The position numbers were made by a program, and so were the translations under genes. A stretch of 7,143 nucleotides of DNA from an uncultured Caulobacterales bacterium (GTDB lineage: Bacteria > Pseudomonadota > Alphaproteobacteria > Caulobacterales > Caulobacteraceae): contig CAIUZX010000445.1 in the NCBI GenBank assembly GCA_903903715.1, forward strand, positions 1-7,143, written 5' to 3'. The notes below the pieces were generated by a model that was given only the letters and a program-made list of their open reading frames with translations, was not told where the DNA came from and ran no database searches. Shown here in pieces: positions 1 to 4,354 of this stretch (positions within the stretch are counted from its first letter, which is position 1; every line of letters starts with the position of its first letter).

Positions 1-16
1 CCGCGGTCGCCCAAGC

Positions 17-43
17 TTTTCGAGATGAGCGACGCATGCTAAC
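17..43 (+). promoter_or_regulatory. Possible promoter of the tRNA gene
   Basis: GCTAAC at 38-43 resembles the start of the Caulobacter housekeeping -10 consensus (GCTANAWC). A weak TTTTCGAG element sits at 17-24, separated by 13 bp. Transcription would begin near 50, leaving a short 5' leader before the tRNA at 65. The match is partial and was judged by eye only. Confidence 0.3.
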
Positions 44-64
44 CCGTCCTTCTCCGTCATCGGA

Positions 65-140
65 GGGCCTGTAGCTCAATGGTTAGAGCCGACCGCTCAT
101 AACGGTCTGGTTGGGGGTTCGAGTCCCTCCGGGCCTACCA
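65..140 (+). tRNA. tRNA with CAU anticodon, probably minor tRNA-Ile2 (lysidine type)
   Basis: A complete 76-nt cloverleaf can be folded. The acceptor stem is 65-71 with 130-136, the D stem 74-77 with 86-89, the anticodon stem 91-95 with 103-107 around loop CTCATAA, and the T stem 113-117 with 125-129 around TTCGAGT. The variable loop is 108-112, the discriminator is A137, and CCA is encoded at 138-140. The anticodon CAT is at 98-100. CAU tRNAs can be initiator Met, elongator Met or Ile2. The absence of the initiator's three G-C pairs in the anticodon stem argues against fMet. The D-loop/GGTTAGAGC and variable-loop pattern resembles bacterial Ile2, whose C34 is modified to lysidine by TilS so that it reads AUA. 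Elongator Met cannot be fully excluded. The first acceptor pair is an unusual G65-U136 wobble. A convergent protein gene ends only 4 bp downstream. Confidence 0.95.
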
Positions 141-144
141 ATTT

Positions 145-618
145 CTACTTCGCCGGCTCAACCTTCGGGTTTTCGGAGTAGTGGATCTCGACGATCTTCC
201 ATTGGCCGTGGCGCAGGAACCAGACGTCGGTTTCGGAGTAGCTCGTCTTCACATCCCCCTTGCCGGGGGTGCGGGTGACGACGTCGGCGAGGTAGCTGGC
301 GACGGCGGCGTCGCCCTTGGGGCTGACCTGCACGCGCATGTCCTTGTCCTTGAAACTCAGGATCGCCCCGCCGCTCTTAATGAAGGCGGTCCAGTCGGCC
401 TTGTAGCCGGCGAAGGTCGTCGGCCCGTCCGGAAACAAGGCGCGAAGATCTTCGGCGTAGAAGCTGAAGTAGGTCGGCAGGTTATTGGCCGCGTATGCCG
501 TGTTGACCTTGTCCTCCAGCGCCTGGATACGGGCTTCTGTGGAGGCGGGGGCGGCCGTCGCGGACGATGCCGCGGCGACCGCCGCGAGGGCGAAGCCTGC
601 CATTTTCCAGTTCATCAT
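145..618 (-). CDS. Secreted SnoaL/NTF2-like (DUF4440-type) protein
   Basis: A 157-residue protein read from ATG at 618-616. An in-frame GTG lies upstream at 636, but GGGGGA is spaced 7 nt before the ATG at 618 and the signal peptide begins naturally there, so 618 (or the adjacent ATG at 615) is preferred. Residues 1-22 form a signal peptide (Lys at 5, then an Ala/Val-rich core ending near ATAA-P). The mature part has the cone-fold pattern of the SnoaL-like/DUF4440 family: a first helix rich in Asn/Ala (AYAANNLPTYFSFY), a central FIKSGG-ILSFKD segment, then strands with ASYLADVVTR and SETDVWFLRHGQWKIVEIHYS. Such proteins may be small-molecule enzymes or binding proteins; no catalytic residue is diagnostic here, so the substrate is unknown. 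The stop codon lies 4 bp from the convergent tRNA. A hairpin at 672-698 separates it from the upstream yidB-like gene, so it is probably a separate transcript. Confidence 0.88.
   Translation of the reverse strand: MMNWKMAGFALAAVAAASSATAAPASTEARIQALEDKVNTAYAANNLPTYFSFYAEDLRALFPDGPTTFAGYKADWTAFIKSGGAILSFKDKDMRVQVSPKGDAAVASYLADVVTRTPGKGDVKTSYSETDVWFLRHGQWKIVEIHYSENPKVEPAK
160..175 (+). terminator. Weak UUCG hairpin downstream of the tRNA
   Basis: AACC (160-163), TTCG (164-167) and GGTT (168-171) form a short stem closed by a C(UUCG)G tetraloop, followed by TTT. It is the only hairpin-plus-U element close after the tRNA. It lies inside the 3' end of the convergent coding region, where the same DNA encodes part of the last dozen codons. 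The stem is only 4 bp, so this is tentative. Confidence 0.3.
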
Positions 619-671
619 GACGCGGTCCCCCGGCACTGTCTCGGCGCAGTGCGGTCATGTGAGGGGGCAAT

Positions 672-698
672 GAGGCCCCGCGTCAAGCGCAGGGCCTC
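672..698 (-). terminator. Stem-loop after the YidB-like gene
   Basis: Read leftward, GAGGCCCTGCG (698-688) pairs with CGCGGGGCCTC (682-672) around loop CTTGA. This gives an 11-bp stem with one G-U wobble in - strand RNA; the + strand RNA would have a C-A mismatch instead, which favours the - direction. It starts 12 nt after the stop of the YidB-like gene. There is no U tract (ATTGCCCCC follows), so it may terminate poorly or act as a 3' stabiliser. Confidence 0.55.
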
Positions 699-710
699 GT
701 CGCATGCGTA

Positions 711-1121
711 TCAGGTGTTTTGGGTCGCCGCAGCGGCGGCCGGAAGGTGGTCGGCGAGGTGCTTCAGGAAATCGCCGACGGGCAGGCCCGTGGCGTTGGC
801 CATCTGCTCGACCTGCTCATTACCCAGCGCCGCGCGGATCTGGTCGGGGCTGACCGGCAGGTTCGGATTGTTGCTCAGCCAGGACGAGACCTGCTCGCCC
901 AGGCCATTCGCCGCCAGCGTCTCGAGGGTCTTGCCCATGTCGCCGCCGCCCGTCGCGCCGCCGAGGAGCGCGCTGACAAGCTGGCCGCTCTGGCCTGCGC
1001 CGCCGCCCTGGAGAAGGCCGCCGAGCAGTCCGGCGATGCCGCCGGCCTGACCGCCCTGCTGGCCCGTGGCCGCGCCCATGGCGCCGCCAAGCGCGCCGCC
1101 GAGATCGTCAAGTAGTCCCAT
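711..1121 (-). CDS. YidB family (DUF937) protein
   Basis: A 136-residue protein. The ATG at 1121 is preceded by AAAGGA at a spacing of about 7 nt. Residues 1-50 are Gly/Ala/Leu-rich (GLLDDLGGALGGAMG, GLLGGLLQGGG). The C-terminal half carries the YidB/DUF937 signature: LAANGLGEQVSSWLSNNPNLPVSPDQIRAALG is contained within about 67-100, then a helical pair ending in LPVGDFLKHLADHLP near 112-126. The family's exact role is unknown; E. coli YidB is an uncharacterised small protein. No signal peptide is evident. The gene begins 26 bp after the stop of the glycine-zipper gene, so the two are probably one transcript ending at the hairpin 672-698. Confidence 0.93.
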   Translation of the reverse strand: MGLLDDLGGALGGAMGAATGQQGGQAGGIAGLLGGLLQGGGAGQSGQLVSALLGGATGGGDMGKTLETLAANGLGEQVSSWLSNNPNLPVSPDQIRAALGNEQVEQMANATGLPVGDFLKHLADHLPAAAAATQNT

Positions 1122-1147
1122 GGAATGTTCCTTTAGCTCTGAAAGAC

Positions 1148-1456
1148 CTAGTGGTGGGTCGCGGGCGCCTGGCCGGGCAGCTGCTGGGTCTGCGGCGGCT
1201 GTTGCGCCTGGAGCTGCGCCTGCTTGGCGGCGGTCTTTTCAGCGGCCTTCTTGCGCTTCTTGTTGACGGCCATCTGGTGGCCGATGACACAGCCCGCGGC
1301 GGCGCCTGCGAGACCGTGCTTGCCCGCCACGTGACCGGCGACGCCGCCCACGACGGCGCCCGTCAGACATCCGGCCTGAGCCCCGCCGACCAGAGCGCCG
1401 GAGGCGAGCGCGGCGATCAGGGCCACGGACATCGACTTGCTAAACCTTGCCATCAT
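1148..1456 (-). CDS. Secreted glycine-zipper protein
   Basis: A 102-residue protein. An ATG at 1465 opens the same frame, but AAGGA abuts it with no spacing, whereas the ATG at 1456 is 9 nt from that AAGGA, so 1456 is chosen. Residues 1-28 are a classical signal peptide (ARFSKS n-region, hydrophobic core, AQA cleavage site). Residues 29-60 are a Gly/Ala glycine-zipper segment with small residues every 3-4 positions (G33, G37/38, G41, G45, G48, G51, G55, G59) and two cysteines, C30 and C56, at its ends. This pattern is typical of membrane-inserting glycine-zipper domains. The rest is a Lys-rich stretch (NKKRKKAAEK) and a Gln/Pro-rich tail ending in HH. The Cys at 30 is not a lipobox, because Gln precedes Ala-Gly-Cys. 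The likely location is periplasmic or outer-membrane associated; the function is unknown. Confidence 0.85.
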   Translation of the reverse strand: MMARFSKSMSVALIAALASGALVGGAQAGCLTGAVVGGVAGHVAGKHGLAGAAAGCVIGHQMAVNKKRKKAAEKTAAKQAQLQAQQPPQTQQLPGQAPATHH

Positions 1457-1523
1457 CGCGGTCATTCCTTGAACACAATTGATTACCCCTTTTTAACCAT
1501 AGATTTTCGGCCCGGGGAAGGCG

Positions 1524-1571
1524 GCCGCAACTGTATTACCGCCGGGAAATTGCGGCTTTTGACTTTATTTT
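1524..1571 (+). terminator. Terminator-like hairpin with T tracts, + orientation
   Basis: GCCGCAA (1524-1530) and TTGCGGC (1550-1556) form a perfect 7-bp inverted repeat with a 19-nt loop. TTTT (1557-1560) and then GACTTTATTTT (1561-1571) follow on the + strand. Read leftward the same stem lacks a U tract, although it lies just after the stop of the four-cysteine gene. No rightward gene is known upstream of it apart from the distant tRNA, so its role is unclear: it may stop antisense transcription or simply be coincidental. Confidence 0.35.
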
Positions 1572-1582
1572 CAGGCCGTCGA

Positions 1583-1930
1583 TCAGTTCGGACGCGCACC
1601 GACGCGCGCGCACTTCGGCAGGGCGTCGTCGCCTTTGAGCGCCTTCAGGCTCGCCCAGCTCTCCGCGGGGCACTGGCCGGGCTTGCGCCTCGGCAGGCAC
1701 CAGGACTGGTAGGTCCCCTGGCTCTGCGTCGACAGGCAGGACTTGAAGCCGGGAACCGAGAGGTATTTCGGCGGCAGGGTCTGCGAGCCTCCACCCATCG
1801 GAGCGGACGGGGGCGACGCCGGATCCGAGGTCGCCTGACCCGCAAAGGCCTGCCCCGCGAAGGCCTGCGCCGCCAGGGCGGCGAGGACGAGCGCGCAGAC
1901 AGCGGCTGCGGATGTATGACCGAGGGACAT
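1583..1930 (-). CDS. Small secreted four-cysteine protein
   Basis: A 115-residue protein of unrecognised function. The ATG at 1930 is preferred over an in-frame ATG at 1969 because GGAGAG precedes it at suitable spacing and a signal peptide starts there. Residues 1-22 are hydrophobic with an AQA or AFA cleavage site. The next segment carries two tandem QAFAG copies (22-31), then a Ser/Pro/Gly linker to about residue 50. The compact mature domain (about 51-108) has four cysteines, C65, C78, C87 and C107, spaced like two disulfides, with aromatic and Pro landmarks LPPKYLSVPGFKSC, YQSWCLP and CPAESW. Export plus an even cysteine count suggests an oxidised periplasmic or extracellular fold. A hairpin upstream (1975-2007) separates it from the CHASE2-EAL gene. 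Confidence 0.85.
   Translation of the reverse strand: MSLGHTSAAAVCALVLAALAAQAFAGQAFAGQATSDPASPPSAPMGGGSQTLPPKYLSVPGFKSCLSTQSQGTYQSWCLPRRKPGQCPAESWASLKALKGDDALPKCARVGARPN
1838..1867 (-). repeat. Two tandem 15-bp copies encoding QAFAG
   Basis: Two adjacent 15-bp units with two base differences encode QAFAG twice at the signal-peptide/mature boundary of the four-cysteine protein. The duplication stays in frame and may create alternative signal-peptidase sites. Confidence 0.75.
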
Positions 1931-1974
1931 GGCGCTCTCCGTGGGGCGTCTTTCAGAATGTGACGGCACCCTAG

Positions 1975-2007
1975 CAGGATCGGCTGAACGCGGGCCAGTC
2001 GATCCTG
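1975..2007. terminator. Strong inverted repeat between the CHASE2-EAL and four-cysteine genes
   Basis: CAGGATCG (1975-1982) and CGATCCTG (2000-2007) are perfect inverted arms. Inner CTG/CAG pairs (1984-1986 with 1996-1998) extend the stem to 12 positions, with one G-U pair in + RNA or A-C mismatch in - RNA, and a 9-nt loop. It lies 25 nt beyond the CHASE2-EAL stop and 44 nt upstream of the next ATG, so it could end the fecR-CHASE2 operon or act in the next gene's leader. There is no U tract on either side. Confidence 0.5.
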
Positions 2008-2032
2008 TTCATATTCGCGTCACCCTGGCCGC

Positions 2033-4351
2033 TCACGCAGCCTGGTCCGCCTCGCCCGACGCGATCTCGTAGAAGCGGTCCGCCGCGACGGGGCGGCCGA
2101 CGTGCCAGCCCTGCGCATAGTCGCAGCCGAAGCTCGCGAGCAGCTCGAGGATCTCCAGCGTCTCCACCCCTTCGGCGACGACCTTGTATCCAAGCTCGTG
2201 GGCGAGATCGATGGTGGAGCGGACCATGGCCTGGTCGCTCCGGCTCGCGGCCATGCCGACCACGAAGCCCTGGTCGATCTTCAGCTCCTTGGCGGGCAGC
2301 GCCTTGAGATAGCCGAGCGTGGACTGCCCGGCGCCGTAGTCGTCGACAGAGATGACGAGGCCCATCTCCGTGAAGCGGGCCAGGGCGGCGATGGCCGCCT
2401 CGGGGTCCTGCATGGCGGCGGACTCGGTGACCTCGAGGGTGATCATTCCCTCCGGCGGGCGGTATTCAGCGACGAGGGCCTCCACCGCCGCAACGAATTC
2501 GGGATCCTTGGGCAACTGCGCCGACACGTTGACGGAGACGCTGATCGACAGGCCCTGCGCGCGCCAGGCGGCCTGGTCCTGCATCGCCTGACGCAGAACG
2601 AACAGGGTCAGGTCCGACATGCGCCCCATGGCTTCGAGCCCCGGAATGAAGGCGTCCGGTGAGATCGGGCCCCGCCGCGGGTGACGCCAGCGGACCAGCG
2701 CCTCCGAGGAGGTGATCCCGCCGCCGGCGATATCCAGCTTTGGCTGATAGGCGACCCAGATATCGCCATTGGCCAGGGCCTGATCGAGCTCGGCGGCGAG
2801 CTCCATACGCCAGTCGGCGGCGCGCTCCAGATCCTCCGTGTGCTTCTCGAAGCGATCATTGCGGGACAGAGCGCTGTCGGCGCTGAGCAGCGCCCGGCCG
2901 AGCGCCGCCCGGGGCGTTCCGGCGAGGGCCGCGAGGCCGAAGCCGAACGCCAGATTGATCGGCCGTCCGTCCAGCAGGATCGGCGCGCGCAGCAGGGCGG
3001 CGGCGGCGTGGACTCGGTCCTCCCAGGCCTCTTCGTCCGTCGTCGGATCGATCCAGGTCAGGGCGTTCTCGCCGACCCGGTGAACCGGGGTGAGACTGGC
3101 GAGCTGCAGACGCTCGGCGACGCGGCGGATCAGCTCAGCGGCGCTGTCGCGGCCCAGCACGCCGTGCACCTCGCCGTAGTTGGCGATGCGCAGGGCGACG
3201 ACCGCGCCGGTCTTCGTCGCGGCGAGGGTCGCGTTCAGCGACCTTGCATTGGGCAATTCGGTGTCTGCGTCGACCATCCGCGCGCGGCGCAACGCCTGCA
3301 CGGCGGCGTGGATCTGGGCGGCGGCGGCGGCGGCGGCGAGCCCGGCGAGAGCCGGCGCGATCTCCATCGTGCCGAGCTTGAGACACTCCAGCGCCAGAGG
3401 CGTGACAAGGACGACGGCGGACAGACCCGCAAGCGCCGCCGTCCGCCATCCGCCCTTCATCCGCAGGGCGACCAGCGCGCCGGCGAGGGTCAGAAGGCCC
3501 ATGATCCAAGGGCCGAATGATGTCGGGCTCGACTTCTGCAACAGGGTCTCGGTGGCGAGGATATGGATCAGCACGCCCGGCGTCTGGCCGTGATTGGGCA
3601 ACAGGAAGTGGTCACCCATTTCGATCGCCGTCGCGCCGACGACGACGCTCTTGCCCTTGAACTGCTGAGCCAGCGAAGGATTGTTCACGAGGTCGACGAA
3701 GCTGACCCGCGGGATGGCGGCGGGATCGATCGCGCCATCGAGGGCGACGCGCTGGGTGTTGCGCCCTATGGAACTGGCGAGAATGGCGGCGATGGCGGGC
3801 CGGGTCAGCCCCTCCGTGACCGAGCCCACCGGCGCAGCGCGGACGAAGCCGTCCTGGTCCGGTAGAATGTTGACCGAGGCGAGCATGGCGCGCCCGCGAA
3901 GCTCCGGGATCGGAATATTCTCGACCGTTCCGCCGCCCTCGCGGGATCCGGACTGCTGGAAGGTGGGCAGGATCACCGGCGCCGAAGACGCCGTGATCGC
4001 TTCACCGAAAGCCTTGTCCTCTTTGGGATCTGAACGCGCGGAGAAGTCGACGTCGAAGGCGATGGCTGACGCGCCTGCGCGGCTCAACGCCGTCACCACC
4101 CGTCCATACAAGCTCCGCGGCCAGGGCCAGCGCTGGAAAGCGGCGAGGGAGCGGGCGTCCATTTCGACCAGCGCGACCTGACCAGAGGCCGGGCGAAGGT
4201 GAAGCTGGTCCCGCAGCGCGTGCAGACCGTCCTCGACGCCCCGCCCCGCTCCGCTCACGGCGACGATCAGCGCGGTCAGGGCGAACAGCAGACCACACGC
4301 CCGCCAGGGGCTGGATGAGTCAAACAAGGACGAACGCGGGTTGGGCGTCAT
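2033..4351 (-). CDS. CHASE2 sensor / degenerate GGDEF / EAL c-di-GMP phosphodiesterase
   Basis: A 772-residue inner-membrane signalling protein. A first TM helix at about 17-33 leads into a periplasmic CHASE2 domain (about 40-275) with typical blocks: VEMDARSL (62-69), WPWPRSLY (75-82), AIAFDVDFS (97-104) and a late VVVGATA (236-242). Three more TM helices follow at about 280-297, 302-322 and 330-352. The GGDEF region (about 355-500) keeps the ELPNARSL opening, but the signature site reads RVGENAL (425-431) and the metal-site DxD is replaced by RIANY, so it should not make c-di-GMP. The EAL domain (about 515-765) has E550 of EALVRW, N608, E640, D670-D671 (DDYGAG), K691 (KID), E727 (AEGVE) and Q747 (AQGW), the residues expected for hydrolysis of c-di-GMP to pGpG. 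The ATG lies 3 bp after the stop of the FecR-domain gene with no strong ribosome site, so translation is probably coupled. Phosphodiesterase activity is inferred from conserved residues. Confidence 0.95.
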   Translation of the reverse strand: MTPNPRSSLFDSSSPWRACGLLFALTALIVAVSGAGRGVEDGLHALRDQLHLRPASGQVALVEMDARSLAAFQRWPWPRSLYGRVVTALSRAGASAIAFDVDFSARSDPKEDKAFGEAITASSAPVILPTFQQSGSREGGGTVENIPIPELRGRAMLASVNILPDQDGFVRAAPVGSVTEGLTRPAIAAILASSIGRNTQRVALDGAIDPAAIPRVSFVDLVNNPSLAQQFKGKSVVVGATAIEMGDHFLLPNHGQTPGVLIHILATETLLQKSSPTSFGPWIMGLLTLAGALVALRMKGGWRTAALAGLSAVVLVTPLALECLKLGTMEIAPALAGLAAAAAAAQIHAAVQALRRARMVDADTELPNARSLNATLAATKTGAVVALRIANYGEVHGVLGRDSAAELIRRVAERLQLASLTPVHRVGENALTWIDPTTDEEAWEDRVHAAAALLRAPILLDGRPINLAFGFGLAALAGTPRAALGRALLSADSALSRNDRFEKHTEDLERAADWRMELAAELDQALANGDIWVAYQPKLDIAGGGITSSEALVRWRHPRRGPISPDAFIPGLEAMGRMSDLTLFVLRQAMQDQAAWRAQGLSISVSVNVSAQLPKDPEFVAAVEALVAEYRPPEGMITLEVTESAAMQDPEAAIAALARFTEMGLVISVDDYGAGQSTLGYLKALPAKELKIDQGFVVGMAASRSDQAMVRSTIDLAHELGYKVVAEGVETLEILELLASFGCDYAQGWHVGRPVAADRFYEIASGEADQAA

Positions 4352-4354
4352 GCC

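Noticed and set aside
1..60. Possible gene ends at the left edge: a + frame ending in TAA at 40-42 and a - frame from ATG at 60 open to the edge
   Set aside because: Both are at most 20 codons and carry no recognisable motif. The - frame start lacks a Shine-Dalgarno and abuts the tRNA. Neither can be told from chance.
181..1050. A 289-codon open frame on the + strand opposite the SnoaL-like and YidB-like genes
   Set aside because: It is an antisense frame kept open by high GC. The two leftward proteins have recognisable families and ribosome sites, and this one does not.
1457..1465. ATG at 1465 as the start of the glycine-zipper gene
   Set aside because: The only AAGGA touches this ATG directly, leaving no spacing; it fits the ATG at 1456 instead.
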